Assembly: GCF_005508865.1 (NCBI RefSeq)
Contig: NZ_SCOM01000001.1
Location: forward strand, 1,116,001 to 1,180,000
DNA: 64,000 bases
Source of the DNA: Pseudomonas sp. F(2018)
GTDB taxonomy: Bacteria > Pseudomonadota > Gammaproteobacteria > Pseudomonadales > Pseudomonadaceae
Direction of reading: 5' to 3'
Made by a program: the position numbers and the translations under genes. Within the stretch, counting starts at the first letter, position 1; each line of letters begins with the position of its first letter. This document shows, piece after piece, positions 17,686-28,623 of this stretch. The notes below the pieces were generated by a model, which worked only from the letters and a program-made list of their open reading frames with translations, ran no database searches and had not been told where the DNA came from.

Positions 17686-19602
17686 ATGACCCTGCTCAAG
17701 TTTTCCGACGTTTCCCTGGCCTACGGCGCCATGCCCCTGCTGGACAATGTGTCCTGGCAGATCGCCCGGGGGGAGCGGGTGTGCATCATCGGCCGCAACG
17801 GCACCGGCAAGTCGAGCATGTTGCGCCTGGTCAAGGGTGACCAGATGCCCGATGACGGCGAGATCTGGCGCGCGCCGGCGCTGAAGATCGGCGAGCTGCC
17901 ACAGGAGCTGCCGCGTGCCGACGAGCGGACCGTGTTCGACGTGGTCGCCGAGGGTCTGGCCGGCGTGGGCGAGCTGCTCGCCCGCTATCACCACCTGAGC
18001 CAGAACATCCAGAACGACGAAGACCTCAACCAGCTGATGCACGTGCAGCAGGAGCTGGAATCGAAGGATGGCTGGCGCCTGCAGCAGCTGGTCGACAGCA
18101 CCCTGAGCCGCCTGCAGCTGCCGGCCGACAAGACCCTGGCCGAGCTGTCCGGTGGCTGGCGCCGCCGTGTGCTGCTGGCCCAGGCACTGGTCTCCGAGCC
18201 GGACCTGCTGCTGCTCGACGAACCGACCAACCACCTGGACATTGGCGCCATCGCCTGGCTGGAAGAGGCGCTGAAGGACTTCGGCGGCGCCGTGCTGTTC
18301 ATCACCCACGACCGCTCCTTCCTGCAGAACCTGGCCACCCGCATCCTCGAACTGGACCGCGGTGGGCTGATCGACTGGAACGGCGACTACGCCAGCTTCC
18401 TGGTGCACAAGGAGCAGCAACTGGCCGCCGAGGAGACGGCCAACGCGTTGTTCGACAAGCGCCTGGCCCAGGAAGAAGTGTGGATTCGCCAGGGCATCAA
18501 GGCCCGTCGCACCCGCAACGAAGGCCGCGTGCGCGCACTCAAGGCCATGCGCCAGGAGCGCAGCGAGCGTCGCGAGCGCCAGGGCAAGGCGAGCATCCAG
18601 CTGGATGCGGCGGAGAAATCCGGCAAGCAGGTGATAGTGGCGGAAAATGTCAGTTTTGCGCACGCAGGGGGACCTGCGCTGATCAGCGACTGCTCGCTGG
18701 TGCTGCAACGCGGCGACCGCATCGGCCTGCTCGGGGCCAATGGCACCGGCAAGACCACCCTGCTCAAACTGCTGCTTGGCGATCTGCAGCCAAATAGTGG
18801 CACGATAGTGGCAGGGACCAAGTTGGAAGTGGCGTATTTCGATCAGCTGCGTCATCAGCTGGAACCGGAAAAGACGGTAATCGACAACGTCGCAGAGGGG
18901 CGCGACTTCATCACCATCGATGGCCAGAGCCGTCACGTGCTGAGCTATCTCGGGGATTTCCTGTTCAGTCCGCAGCGTGCCCGCACGCCGGTCAAGGCAT
19001 TGTCCGGCGGGGAGAGGGCGCGCCTGCTGCTGGCTAAGCTGTTCAGCAAGCCGGCCAACCTGCTGGTGCTGGACGAACCGACCAACGACCTGGACGTGGA
19101 AACCCTCGAGCTGCTCGAAGAGGTCCTGCTGAATTTCCCCGGCACCGTGCTGATGGTCAGCCACGACCGGGCCTTCCTCGACAACGTGGTGACCAGCACG
19201 CTGGTCTTCGAGGGCGAGGGCAAAGTGCGCGAATACGTCGGCGGCTATCAGGACTGGTTGCGCCAGGGCGGCTCGCCACGCCTGCTGGGCGTTGGCGAGA
19301 GCAAGTCGGGTAAAGCGGAGCTGAGCGCAGTGGCACCCGCTGCGCCGGTGAAAGAGACAGTGAAAGAGGCGGCTCCGGCCGCCGCGAAGAAGCTCAGCTA
19401 CAAGCTGCAGCGTGAGCTGGAAGCCATCCCCGGGCAGATCGACGCCCTGGAGGTCCAGCTGGCACAACTGCAGGCGCAGATCGCCGATCCGGCCTTCTAC
19501 CAGCAGGCCCCGGCCATTACCGGCGCCGCCCTGGAACGTCTGCAACGCCTACAAGAAGAACTGGACCAACTGCTGGAGCGTTGGGCCGAACTGGAAGCCT
19601 GA
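17686..19602 (+). CDS. uup: ABC-F family ATPase (Uup-like)
   Basis: This 638-aa soluble protein has two ABC ATPase domains and no membrane segment. The first Walker A is GRNGTGKSS (about residues 36-44) and the second is Gly-Ala-Asn-Gly-Thr-Gly-Lys-Thr-Thr (near 350). Each domain carries a Leu-Ser-Gly-Gly signature and a Leu-Asp-Glu-Pro-Thr-Asn Walker B. The ABC-F inter-domain linker is rich in Arg and Lys, and a C-terminal charged coiled coil (about 560-638) is typical of Uup. ABC-F proteins act on the ribosome, and Uup also affects transposon excision and DNA branch structures. A candidate -10 (TAGAAT, 17653-17658) lies 27 bases upstream. Confidence 0.9.
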   Translation: MTLLKFSDVSLAYGAMPLLDNVSWQIARGERVCIIGRNGTGKSSMLRLVKGDQMPDDGEIWRAPALKIGELPQELPRADERTVFDVVAEGLAGVGELLARYHHLSQNIQNDEDLNQLMHVQQELESKDGWRLQQLVDSTLSRLQLPADKTLAELSGGWRRRVLLAQALVSEPDLLLLDEPTNHLDIGAIAWLEEALKDFGGAVLFITHDRSFLQNLATRILELDRGGLIDWNGDYASFLVHKEQQLAAEETANALFDKRLAQEEVWIRQGIKARRTRNEGRVRALKAMRQERSERRERQGKASIQLDAAEKSGKQVIVAENVSFAHAGGPALISDCSLVLQRGDRIGLLGANGTGKTTLLKLLLGDLQPNSGTIVAGTKLEVAYFDQLRHQLEPEKTVIDNVAEGRDFITIDGQSRHVLSYLGDFLFSPQRARTPVKALSGGERARLLLAKLFSKPANLLVLDEPTNDLDVETLELLEEVLLNFPGTVLMVSHDRAFLDNVVTSTLVFEGEGKVREYVGGYQDWLRQGGSPRLLGVGESKSGKAELSAVAPAAPVKETVKEAAPAAAKKLSYKLQRELEAIPGQIDALEVQLAQLQAQIADPAFYQQAPAITGAALERLQRLQEELDQLLERWAELEA

Positions 19603-19622
19603 GAAGCCTGTCGGAGACATGC

Positions 19623-20309
19623 ATGGCGATTGAGTACCGCATCACCCTGGATGACAACCATCAGTTCAGCTACAGGATAGAGCTGGACCGTCAGTACGAT
19701 CCCCAGGGTGCCGAGGCGACGCCGAAGTGGACGCGCCTCGAACACAATCAGTGCAGCAATTGCCCACTGAAGAAAGACGAATTCAGCCGCTGCCCGGCGG
19801 CGGTCGACCTGCACAAGGTGATCGAGGACTTCCAGGGCCTGCCGGCGGTCAAGAAGGCGCAGGTGTGGGTGCGTACCCCCGAGCGCGAGTACAACAAGCA
19901 GGTCGGCCTGGAAGAGGGCCTGCGTTCGCTGCTCGGCGTAATCATGGCCACCAGCGCGTGCCCGGTGCTCGGCCGGCTGAAGCCGATGGCACAAAACCAC
20001 CTGCCGTTCGCCAGCAGCCAGGAGTTCATCCTGCGCACCATTTCGCTGTACCTGACCCGGCAGTACTTCAACTTCCGCGAAGGACGCCGCCCGGACTGGG
20101 AGCTGAAAGGGCTGGTCAAGCAGTTCCAGCAGCTGCAGCTGGTCAATCAGGCGTTCTGGCAGCGCATCCTCGACGTCTGCGAGGGTGATTCCAACCTCAA
20201 GGCCTTCCTTACCTTCTTCTCCATGTCGTCGAGCTTGACCGTGTCCATGGAGACCCAGCTGCAGAAGATTCGCCCGCTGGTGATGAGCGCGGGCGACGGC
20301 CAGGAATAA
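19623..20309 (+). CDS. Conserved hypothetical protein with cysteine cluster
   Basis: This 228-aa protein has no signal peptide or membrane helix. An N-terminal beta-rich part carries Cys44-x-x-Cys47 and Cys57, and a further Cys lies in an Ala-Cys-Pro-Val-Leu-Gly segment about 60 residues later. Together these could bind a metal or iron-sulfur cluster. It begins 20 bases after the ABC-F stop and is probably co-transcribed. I chose the ATG at 19623; the frame is open 14 codons upstream inside the ABC-F gene. It appears to match PA3018 (recalled), which is uncharacterised. I do not recognise a named domain. Confidence 0.8.
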   Translation: MAIEYRITLDDNHQFSYRIELDRQYDPQGAEATPKWTRLEHNQCSNCPLKKDEFSRCPAAVDLHKVIEDFQGLPAVKKAQVWVRTPEREYNKQVGLEEGLRSLLGVIMATSACPVLGRLKPMAQNHLPFASSQEFILRTISLYLTRQYFNFREGRRPDWELKGLVKQFQQLQLVNQAFWQRILDVCEGDSNLKAFLTFFSMSSSLTVSMETQLQKIRPLVMSAGDGQE

Positions 20310-20338
20310 GTGACGGGGCCCGTCGCCGGACCCTCGGC

Positions 20339-20782
20339 TTACTCCTTGGGTTTCTTCAGGCGCACCGCCAGGACGTCGCACGGCGCTCCGTGCAGCACGT
20401 CATTGGCGGTGGAGCCGAGCAGCAGGGCCAGGCCATGGCGGCCATGGCTGCCGACCACGATCAGATCGCAACCCTGTTCCTCGGCCAGGCGGTGAATCTC
20501 CTGGCGTGGCTGGCCATAGGTCAGGTGGCGCTGTTCTTCTCCCAGTTGCGGGTAGCGGCCGGCGAAGCTCTGCAGGCGTTCGCGGGCCTGGTCGAACTGC
20601 TGCTGCTGGAGCATCGACAGGTCCATCGGCACGTCTCCGCCGAAGGCCATGGCCATCGGCTCGACGACATGGACCAGGGAGACCCCGGCTGCGCCACCGG
20701 CGGCGATGGCCAAGGCCCGTTCGGCTACCGGATGGCATTCCTCGGTCAGGTCGACGGCGATCAGGATGTGCTGGTAGGGCAT
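20339..20782 (-). CDS. Universal stress protein, UspA family
   Basis: This 147-aa protein is a single Usp domain. It begins with the first strand His-Ile-Leu-Ile-Ala-Val-Asp and has the ATP-binding motif Gly111-Ser-His-Gly-Arg-His-Gly followed by Gly-Ser at 123-124, so it is the nucleotide-binding type. Usp proteins respond to starvation and anaerobiosis and often form dimers. The ATG at 20782 has GGAGGAG 7 bases upstream; a start five codons earlier lacks this. It converges with the cysteine-cluster gene. Apparent homologue of PA3017 (recalled). Confidence 0.92.
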   Translation of the reverse strand: MPYQHILIAVDLTEECHPVAERALAIAAGGAAGVSLVHVVEPMAMAFGGDVPMDLSMLQQQQFDQARERLQSFAGRYPQLGEEQRHLTYGQPRQEIHRLAEEQGCDLIVVGSHGRHGLALLLGSTANDVLHGAPCDVLAVRLKKPKE

Positions 20783-20865
20783 CTGAGTCTCCTCCACTGA
20801 GTGGTCATGCTTGCAGTATGGCTTCGCTCACTTCATAACACAGGCTTTCCTTGCAAGTGACAGAT

Positions 20866-21303
20866 ATGACCTGGTGGATCGTGCTTTTACTCGTTGGTGC
20901 GGCGCTCAGTCCGCTGGTATGGCTGCGTCCTTCGCCGCGCCAGCGCGGGCAGATGGAGCTGCGCCTGGCCGCGCGGCGCCTGGGTTTGGGCATGCAGCTC
21001 AGCCAGCAGGACTGGCCGCACTGGCTGACGGGTTCGCCGCCGGGCAGCTGCGCGCAATATCACCGCGCTCGCCGCGCCGGCCGCGCTGACAGCTGGCTGT
21101 ACTGGCAGGTTGCACCGGGGCAATGGTGCAACCAGTGGCGCGAGCCCTGCACCGATGCGGTCATGCTCGAGCGTCTGCAAGGTCTGCCGGCCGACGTCTA
21201 CAAGGTCGAGGCCGGGCCGCAGATGGTGGCGCTGTACTGGGGGGAACGCGGCGGCGAAGAGGAGCTGCGGCGGGTCGCCGAAGTGCTGGCGGCGGTAGCC
21301 TGA
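20866..21303 (+). CDS. Small membrane-anchored hypothetical protein
   Basis: This 145-aa protein has one N-terminal hydrophobic helix (about residues 3-20) and a soluble Arg- and Trp-rich remainder, probably a membrane anchor with a cytoplasmic domain (positive charges follow the helix). No catalytic motif is seen. I chose the ATG at 20866 because it begins the helix; an in-frame TTG at 20851 is also possible, and neither has a strong ribosome binding site. It is divergent from uspA. Apparent homologue of PA3016 (recalled). Function unknown. Confidence 0.7.
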   Translation: MTWWIVLLLVGAALSPLVWLRPSPRQRGQMELRLAARRLGLGMQLSQQDWPHWLTGSPPGSCAQYHRARRAGRADSWLYWQVAPGQWCNQWREPCTDAVMLERLQGLPADVYKVEAGPQMVALYWGERGGEEELRRVAEVLAAVA

Positions 21304-21650
21304 TTCTACCGGTCGATTGCTCGCACGAACCGCTCTGGCGCCTGGGTCGCGGCGGCTTTTCTGAGCAGCGGTACCTTCTTCGGTCATTCTGTGACGTTGC
21401 ACCCATTCGGGGCGCCTGCGACGGGCAATTGACAATTGCCGGGTTTTCACTGAATGTACGCCCACCCAAATCAAACGGGCGTATGAATTGAGCGCTCTGC
21501 CCTCGGTGGCAGCGCCTTTACAGCCCGATTATCGCGTTGGTGGGTGTGCTGCACCGATTGGGACTATGCTCGACGGCCTGTGCCGCGGGTGCCCCAGGCA
21601 GGTTAGCTCCGACGTGTACAGTTCAGCTTCCATACCGTGGAGATCAGTTG
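21304..21650 (+). promoter_or_regulatory. fadBA upstream region with operator-like dyads
   Basis: This 347-bp gap has no gene. It contains a perfect 7-bp inverted repeat GGCAATT-GAC-AATTGCC at 21424-21440 whose centre includes a consensus TTGACA (21429-21434). It also contains a PsrA-type box CAAAC-4-GTATG at 21472-21485 (one mismatch to the CAAAC-4-GTTTG form) and an inverted repeat TACGCCC / GGGCGTA at 21457-21483. PsrA represses fadBA in P. aeruginosa, so the box is expected. The -10 is not clear. Confidence 0.5.
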
Positions 21651-23798
21651 ATGATTTACGAAGGTAAAGCCATCACGGTTAAGGCTCTTGAGGGCGGCAT
21701 CGTCGAATTGAATTTCGACCTCAAGGGTGAGTCCGTTAACAAGTTCAACCGTCTGACCCTGAGCGAGCTGCGCCAGTCGGTCGACGCCATCAAGGCCGAC
21801 GGTTCGATCAAGGGCGTAATCGTCACCAGCGGCAAAGACGTGTTCATCGTCGGCGCCGACATCACCGAATTCGTCGACAACTTCAAGCTGCCCGACGAAG
21901 AGCTGGTTGCCGGCAACCTCGAAGCCAACAAGATCTTCAGTGATTTCGAAGACCTGGCCGTTCCGACCGTCATCGCCATCAACGGCATCGCCCTGGGCGG
22001 CGGTTTCGAAATGTGCCTGGCCGGTGACTACCGTGTCGCCTCCGAGAGCGCCAAGATCGGCCTGCCGGAAGTCAAACTGGGCATCTACCCGGGCTTCGGC
22101 GGCACCGTGCGCCTGCCGCGCGTGATCGGTACCGACAACGCCATCGAGTGGATCGCTTCCGGTAAGGAAAGCAAGGCCGCCGACGCGCTGAAAGTGGGCG
22201 CGGTCGACGCCGTCGTCGCTCCCGCCAAGCTCAAGGACGCCGCTCTGGACCTGATCAAGCGCGCCATCTCCGGTGAGCTGGACTTCAAGGCCAAGCGTCA
22301 GCCCAAGCTGGAAAAGATCAAGCTCAACGCCATTGAGCAGATGATGGCCTTCGAAACCGCCAAAGGTTTCGTCGCAGGTCAAGCCGGCCCGAACTACCCG
22401 GCTCCTGTCGAAGCCATCAAGACCATCCAGAAAGCCGCCAACTTCGGTCGCGACAAGGCCCTGGAAGTGGAAGCCGCCGGCTTCGTCAAACTGGCCAAGA
22501 CCTCGGTTGCCGAGAGCCTGGTCGGTCTGTTCCTGAATGACCAGGAACTGAAGAAGAAGGCCAAGCAGCACGACGAGATCGCTCGCGACGTGAAACTGGC
22601 TGCCGTACTCGGCGCCGGCATCATGGGTGGCGGCATCGCCTACCAGTCGGCTTCCAAAGGCACTCCGATCCTGATGAAGGATATCCGCGAAGAGGGTATC
22701 CAGATGGGTCTGAACGAGGCCTCCAAGCTGCTCGGCAAGCGCGTCGAGAAAGGCCGCATGACTCCGGCCAAGATGGCCGAAGCCCTCAACGCCATTCGCC
22801 CGACCATGTCCTACGGTGATTTCGGCAACGTCGACATCGTCGTCGAAGCCGTGGTCGAGAACCCGAAGGTCAAGCAGATCGTTCTGGCCGAAGTGGAAGG
22901 CGTGGTGCGTGAAGATGCCATCCTGGCTTCCAACACTTCGACCATCTCGATCAACCTGCTGGCCAAGGCCCTGAAGCGTCCGGAAAACTTCGTCGGCATG
23001 CACTTCTTCAACCCGGTGCACATGATGCCGCTGGTGGAAGTGATCCGTGGCGAGAAGTCCAGCGACGTGGCTGTCGCCACCACCGTGGCTTACGCCAAGA
23101 AGATGGGCAAGAACCCGATCGTGGTCAACGACTGCCCGGGCTTCTTGGTCAACCGCGTACTGTTCCCGTACTTCGGCGGCTTCTCCAAGCTGCTGGAATT
23201 CGGTGTCGACTTCGTGCGCATCGACAAGGTCATGGAGAAGTTCGGCTGGCCCATGGGCCCGGCTTACCTCTCCGACGTCGTCGGCATCGACACCGGCCAC
23301 CACGGCCGTGACGTGATGGCCGAAGGCTTCCCGGACCGCATGGCTGTTGAAGGCAAGACCGCCGTCGACGTGATGTACGACGCCAATCGCCTGGGTCAGA
23401 AGAACGGCAAGGGCTTCTACGCCTACGAGACCGACAAGCGCGGCAAGCCGAAGAAAGTCTCCGACCCGGTCGCTTACGAGCTGCTGAAGTCGATCGTCAA
23501 GGAGCAGCGCGAGCTGACCGACGAAGACATCATCAACTTCATGATGATCCCGCTGTGCCTGGAAACCGTTCGTTGCCTGGAAGACGGCATCGTCGAGACC
23601 GCAGCTGAGGCCGATATGGGCCTGATCTACGGTATCGGCTTCCCTCCCTTCCGCGGTGGTGCTCTGCGTTACATCGATTCCATCGGTGTCGCCGAGTTCG
23701 TCGCCCTGGCCGACAAGTATGCCGACCTGGGCGGCCTGTACCACCCGACCGCCAAGCTTCGTGAAATGGCCGCCAAGGGCCAGAAGTTCTTCGGTTAA
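21651..23798 (+). CDS. fadB: Fatty acid oxidation complex alpha subunit FadB (FaoA)
   Basis: This 715-aa multifunctional enzyme combines enoyl-CoA hydratase/isomerase (residues 1-190, catalytic Glu120 in Gly-Gly-Gly-Phe-Glu and Glu140 in Leu-Pro-Glu) with L-3-hydroxyacyl-CoA dehydrogenase. The NAD-binding Gly-Ala-Gly-Ile-Met-Gly-Gly-Gly lies near 320, and the catalytic His is in His-Phe-Phe-Asn-Pro-Val-His near 450. Together with FadA it forms the alpha2-beta2 beta-oxidation complex. The ATG at 21651 has CGTGGAG upstream and gives exactly the Pseudomonas length. The 38 open codons upstream are non-coding in character. fadA follows 30 bases later. Confidence 0.96.
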   Translation: MIYEGKAITVKALEGGIVELNFDLKGESVNKFNRLTLSELRQSVDAIKADGSIKGVIVTSGKDVFIVGADITEFVDNFKLPDEELVAGNLEANKIFSDFEDLAVPTVIAINGIALGGGFEMCLAGDYRVASESAKIGLPEVKLGIYPGFGGTVRLPRVIGTDNAIEWIASGKESKAADALKVGAVDAVVAPAKLKDAALDLIKRAISGELDFKAKRQPKLEKIKLNAIEQMMAFETAKGFVAGQAGPNYPAPVEAIKTIQKAANFGRDKALEVEAAGFVKLAKTSVAESLVGLFLNDQELKKKAKQHDEIARDVKLAAVLGAGIMGGGIAYQSASKGTPILMKDIREEGIQMGLNEASKLLGKRVEKGRMTPAKMAEALNAIRPTMSYGDFGNVDIVVEAVVENPKVKQIVLAEVEGVVREDAILASNTSTISINLLAKALKRPENFVGMHFFNPVHMMPLVEVIRGEKSSDVAVATTVAYAKKMGKNPIVVNDCPGFLVNRVLFPYFGGFSKLLEFGVDFVRIDKVMEKFGWPMGPAYLSDVVGIDTGHHGRDVMAEGFPDRMAVEGKTAVDVMYDANRLGQKNGKGFYAYETDKRGKPKKVSDPVAYELLKSIVKEQRELTDEDIINFMMIPLCLETVRCLEDGIVETAAEADMGLIYGIGFPPFRGGALRYIDSIGVAEFVALADKYADLGGLYHPTAKLREMAAKGQKFFG

Positions 23799-25004
<1,206 letters not shown>

Positions 25005-25022
25005 GCGCTCGCAGATGCGAAG

Positions 25023-25047
25023 ACCGGGGCCCTGTGCCCCGGTTTTT
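25023..25047 (+). terminator. Rho-independent terminator after fadBA
   Basis: An 8-bp stem ACCGGGGC / GCCCCGGT with a 5-nt loop is followed by a T-run. Confidence 0.9.
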
Positions 25048-25067
25048 GTTTTTCGGGAGGAGTGTTC

Positions 25068-25322
25068 ATGCAGCTGCAACCAGGGCTCTATCGTCACTAC
25101 AAGGGGCCGCAGTACCGTGTATTTGGCACCGCGCGCCACTCGGAAACCGAGGAGTGGCTGGTGGTTTACCAGGCGCTCTACGGCGAATTCGGCCTGTGGG
25201 TGCGGCCGCTGGAGATGTTCTGCGGTACGGTCGAACTGGACGGCGAGACGGTCCCGCGCTTTGCTCTGATCGAGGCCGAACCGGCAGTGATCGGACAGGA
25301 CTCCGCTGGGACTCGCGCTTGA
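25068..25322 (+). CDS. DUF1653 family protein
   Basis: This 84-aa protein is a single DUF1653 domain. It shows the family core Gly-x-Tyr-Arg-His-Tyr-Lys-Gly, then Ala-Arg-His-Ser-Glu-Thr, Val-Val-Tyr, Trp-Val-Arg-Pro and a C-terminal Val-Pro-Arg-Phe. Function is unknown. The ATG at 25068 has GGGAGGAG 6 bases upstream. It sits between fadA and topA, and the -35 of a candidate topA promoter overlaps its stop codon. Apparent homologue of PA3012 (recalled). Confidence 0.85.
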   Translation: MQLQPGLYRHYKGPQYRVFGTARHSETEEWLVVYQALYGEFGLWVRPLEMFCGTVELDGETVPRFALIEAEPAVIGQDSAGTRA

Positions 25323-25331
25323 CCGCGAGTC
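25310..25331. repeat. Inverted repeat over the DUF1653 stop codon
   Basis: GACTCGCG and CGCGAGTC form an 8-bp perfect stem with a 6-nt loop that contains the TGA stop. There is no T-run, so it is either a weak terminator or an operator near the topA promoter. Confidence 0.5.
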
Positions 25332-25346
25332 GACAGCCACTATATA
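25319..25346 (+). promoter_or_regulatory. topA: Candidate topA promoter
   Basis: TTGACC (25319-25324, one mismatch) and TATATA (25341-25346) are spaced 16 bases apart. A further TATATAG overlaps the -10. The AT-rich stretch continues to the topA start 67 bases downstream. topA promoters are commonly supercoiling-sensitive. Confidence 0.5.
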
Positions 25347-25413
25347 TAGCGGTGCCTTTATAGGCTCCCGCCTCTTATTCTTCCTTTTATAGTTTTCAGG
25401 AATTCTCCAATCC

Positions 25414-28023
25414 ATGGGCAAATCGCTGGTCATCGTGGAATCCCCGGCCAAGGCCAAGACCATCAACAAGTACCTGGGCAACCAGTACGTGGTGAAGTCG
25501 AGCATCGGCCATATTCGTGACCTGCCCACCAGCGGTTCCGCCAGCGCCAGCAAAGAGCCGGTCAAGCGCGGCAAGGCCGCTGCAGCCGAGGCGCCGGCTC
25601 TGTCGCCCAAGGAGAAGGCCAAGCGTCAGCTGTTCTCGCGCATGGGCGTCGATCCGGAACATGGCTGGAAGGCCAAGTACGAGATCCTGCCCGGCAAGGA
25701 AAAGGTGATCGAGGAGCTGCGCCGTCTGGCCAAGGATGCCGACACCATCTATCTCGCAACCGACTTGGATCGCGAGGGGGAAGCCATCGCCTGGCACCTG
25801 CGCGAGGCCATCGGTGGTGATGACAGCCGCTACAAGCGCGTGGTGTTCAACGAGATCACCAAGAAGGCCATCCAGGAGGCCTTCTCCCAGCCCGGCGAGC
25901 TGGACATCAACCGTGTCAACGCCCAGCAGGCACGCCGCTTCCTCGATCGCGTGGTGGGTTACATGGTCTCGCCGCTGCTGTGGGCCAAGATCGCCCGCGG
26001 CCTGTCCGCCGGCCGCGTGCAGTCGGTGGCGGTGAAGCTGGTGGTGGAGCGCGAGAAGGAAATCCGTGCCTTCGTCCCGGAAGAGTACTGGGAAGTCCAC
26101 GCCGACCTGGGCACCGCCAAGAGCGACAAGGTGCGCTTCGAGGTGGTCCGCGAGAACGGCGAGGCCTTCAAGCCGCTCAACGAGGCCCAGGCCATGGCGG
26201 CCCTGGCCAAGCTCAAGGACTCCAGCTACAGCGTGGTCAAGCGCGAGGACAAACCGACCTCGAGCAAACCGACCGCGCCCTTCATTACCTCCACCCTGCA
26301 GCAGGCGGCGAGCAATCGCCTCGGCTTCGGTGTGAAGAAGACCATGATGATGGCTCAGCGTCTCTACGAGGCAGGCTATATCACCTATATGCGTACCGAC
26401 TCGACCAACCTGTCGAACGACGCCATCGACATGGTGCGCGGCTTCATCGACAGCGAGTTCGGTAAGAAGTACCTGCCGGCCAAGCCGAACTTCTATTCGA
26501 GTAAGGAGGGCGCCCAGGAGGCGCACGAGGCGATCCGCCCGTCCGACGTCAACCTGCGCCCGACCCAGCTGTCCGGCATGGAGCGTGACGCCGAGCGGCT
26601 ATATGAGCTGATCTGGCGCCAGTTCGTGGCCTGCCAGATGCCTCCGGCGGAATACCTGTCCACCAGCGTCAGCGTGGCTGCCAGCGGCTTCGAGCTGCGC
26701 GCCAAGGGCCGCATCCTCAAGTTCGACGGCTACACCAAGGTACTGCCGCAGCAGGGCAAGCCGGGCGATGACGACGTGCTGCCGGAGATGAAGGAGGGCG
26801 AGGCGCTCAAGCTGCTGAAGCTCGACCCCAGCCAGCACTTCACCAAGCCGCCGGCGCGTTTCTCCGAAGCCAGCTTGGTCAAGGAGCTGGAGAAGCGTGG
26901 CATCGGTCGCCCGTCCACCTACGCGGCGATCATCTCCACCATCCAGGAGCGTGGCTATGTGGCGGTGCAGAACCGCCGCTTCTACGCCGAGAAGATGGGC
27001 GACATCGTCACCGAGCGCCTCGATGAGAGCTTCGCCAACCTGATGGACTACGGCTTCACCGCCGCCATGGAAGAGCATCTGGATGATGTGGCCCAGGGCG
27101 AGCGCGACTGGAAGCACCTGCTCGACGAGTTCTACGGCGACTTCAAGAAGAAGCTGGAAGTGGCCGGCGAGGCTGACAAGGGCATGCGCGCCAACCAGCC
27201 GACCCCCACCGATATCGCCTGCCGCGATTGCGGCCGGCCGATGATGATTCGTACCGCCTCCACGGGCGTGTTCCTCGGTTGCTCCGGCTACGCCCTGCCA
27301 CCGAAAGAGCGCTGCAAGGCCACCATCAACCTGATCCCGGGCGACGAGATCGCCGCGGACGACGAGGGCGAGTCCGAGTCGCGCGTGCTGCTGAACAAGC
27401 ATCGCTGCCCGATCTGCGCCACGGCGATGGATGCTTACCTGCTGGATGAGACCCGCAAGCTGCACATTTGCGGCAACAACCCGGATTGCACCGGCTACGA
27501 GATCGAGCAGGGCCAGTACCGCATCAAGGGTTACGAAGGCCCGAGCCTGGAGTGCGACAAGTGCGGCAGCGAGATGCAGCTGAAGACCGGCCGCTTCGGC
27601 AAGTTCTTCGGTTGCACCAATGCCAGCTGCAAGAACACCCGCAAGCTGCTGAAGAGCGGTGAGGCGGCGCCGCCCAAGATGGATGCGGTGAAGATGCCCG
27701 AGCTCAAATGCGAGAAGGTCGACGACACCTACGTGCTGCGTGATGGCGCATCCGGCCTGTTCCTCGCCGCCAGCGGCTTCCCGAAGAACCGCGAGACCCG
27801 TGCGCCGCTGGTGCTGGAGCTGATCCCGCACAAGGACGAGATCGATCCCAAGTACCACTTCCTGCTGGAGGCGCCGCAGAAGGATCCGGAAGGCCATCCG
27901 GCGGTGATCCGCTACAGCCGCAAGACCAAGGAGCAGTATGTGCAGAGCGAGGTGGACGGTAAGCCCACCGGCTGGCGCGCCTTCTTCGATGGCGGCAAGT
28001 GGAAGGTGGAAGACAAGCGCTGA
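25414..28023 (+). CDS. topA: DNA topoisomerase I
   Basis: This 869-aa type IA topoisomerase relaxes negative supercoils. The N-terminal Toprim domain has the metal-binding Thr-Asp-Leu-Asp-Arg-Glu-Gly-Glu at residues 116-123. The active-site tyrosine is Tyr325 in Tyr-Met-Arg-Thr-Asp-Ser. A gate/cap region follows, then three four-cysteine zinc ribbons (roughly residues 605-635, 665-690 and 710-740) and a C-terminal single-strand-binding region. A Pseudomonas-type Ala/Ser/Lys-rich insert lies at 40-70 within the Toprim domain. Length equals that of P. aeruginosa TopA (recalled as 868). Confidence 0.97.
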   Translation: MGKSLVIVESPAKAKTINKYLGNQYVVKSSIGHIRDLPTSGSASASKEPVKRGKAAAAEAPALSPKEKAKRQLFSRMGVDPEHGWKAKYEILPGKEKVIEELRRLAKDADTIYLATDLDREGEAIAWHLREAIGGDDSRYKRVVFNEITKKAIQEAFSQPGELDINRVNAQQARRFLDRVVGYMVSPLLWAKIARGLSAGRVQSVAVKLVVEREKEIRAFVPEEYWEVHADLGTAKSDKVRFEVVRENGEAFKPLNEAQAMAALAKLKDSSYSVVKREDKPTSSKPTAPFITSTLQQAASNRLGFGVKKTMMMAQRLYEAGYITYMRTDSTNLSNDAIDMVRGFIDSEFGKKYLPAKPNFYSSKEGAQEAHEAIRPSDVNLRPTQLSGMERDAERLYELIWRQFVACQMPPAEYLSTSVSVAASGFELRAKGRILKFDGYTKVLPQQGKPGDDDVLPEMKEGEALKLLKLDPSQHFTKPPARFSEASLVKELEKRGIGRPSTYAAIISTIQERGYVAVQNRRFYAEKMGDIVTERLDESFANLMDYGFTAAMEEHLDDVAQGERDWKHLLDEFYGDFKKKLEVAGEADKGMRANQPTPTDIACRDCGRPMMIRTASTGVFLGCSGYALPPKERCKATINLIPGDEIAADDEGESESRVLLNKHRCPICATAMDAYLLDETRKLHICGNNPDCTGYEIEQGQYRIKGYEGPSLECDKCGSEMQLKTGRFGKFFGCTNASCKNTRKLLKSGEAAPPKMDAVKMPELKCEKVDDTYVLRDGASGLFLAASGFPKNRETRAPLVLELIPHKDEIDPKYHFLLEAPQKDPEGHPAVIRYSRKTKEQYVQSEVDGKPTGWRAFFDGGKWKVEDKR

Positions 28024-28104
28024 TCGCGTTGCAGTCGCGCGCCCTTGTGAGGGCGCCGGCTACCCATCTCCGAGTATCAGCAACACCGCTTGCGAGGCAT
28101 TGTC

Positions 28105-28623
28105 ATGGCCCACGAACTCTACACCCGTACCAATCAGAAGATCTTCTTCGCCGGTCTGGCCCTGGACAGCCTGCGCAAGGCCGAAGCCGGTGAGGCAGCG
28201 AATGCCCAAGCGCTGGTCCATGCCGAACGCGAGGCTGCGTTGTTCCACCTGTATGGAGCGGTGCTTGGCCTGTGCCATGAGGTTGCCGGCTACTACAAGC
28301 TGGCCGAGGCCAATGCACCGCGTGTGGAGCTGCTGCTGAACCAGGCGGTGCTGCAGTCTTCTCCGACTCCCGAGCTGGCGGAAATGGTGGAGATTGCCCA
28401 ACAGCCGGAAAGCTGGCTCGCCCGCTTACTGGCCGCCTACGCCGCGCTGTTCCTGCCACCGCAGGCGCCGAAAACCGCCAAGGTCGATCCGACCCCGCCA
28501 TTGATCGCAGCGGTCAGTGTCGAGGAAGAAGTTGCCCCCCTGAGCCGTGACGAGCTGGAGAGCTGGCGGCAGCAGCTCAAGCAACTGGTGCTGCGTTACC
28601 GCGAGTCACTCAGCGAGTGCTGA
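28105..28623 (+). CDS. Conserved Pseudomonas protein, possibly DUF6586
   Basis: This 172-aa cytoplasmic protein is mostly alpha-helical (residues 1-115), followed by a Pro/Ala-rich linker and a short charged C-terminal helix. It resembles an uncharacterised Pseudomonas family which I believe is called DUF6586; that name is from memory. The ATG at 28105 has GCGAGG upstream and is preferred over a TTG at 28090. It follows topA by 81 bp, with a small GC hairpin at 28039-28056 between. Its TGA stop is the first element of palindromic repeat copy B. Function unknown. Confidence 0.78.
   Translation: MAHELYTRTNQKIFFAGLALDSLRKAEAGEAANAQALVHAEREAALFHLYGAVLGLCHEVAGYYKLAEANAPRVELLLNQAVLQSSPTPELAEMVEIAQQPESWLARLLAAYAALFLPPQAPKTAKVDPTPPLIAAVSVEEEVAPLSRDELESWRQQLKQLVLRYRESLSEC

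Noticed and set aside
28039..28056. Terminator after topA
   Set aside because: Only a 6-bp GC stem without a T-run, 16 bases after the stop; not strong enough to list as a feature.
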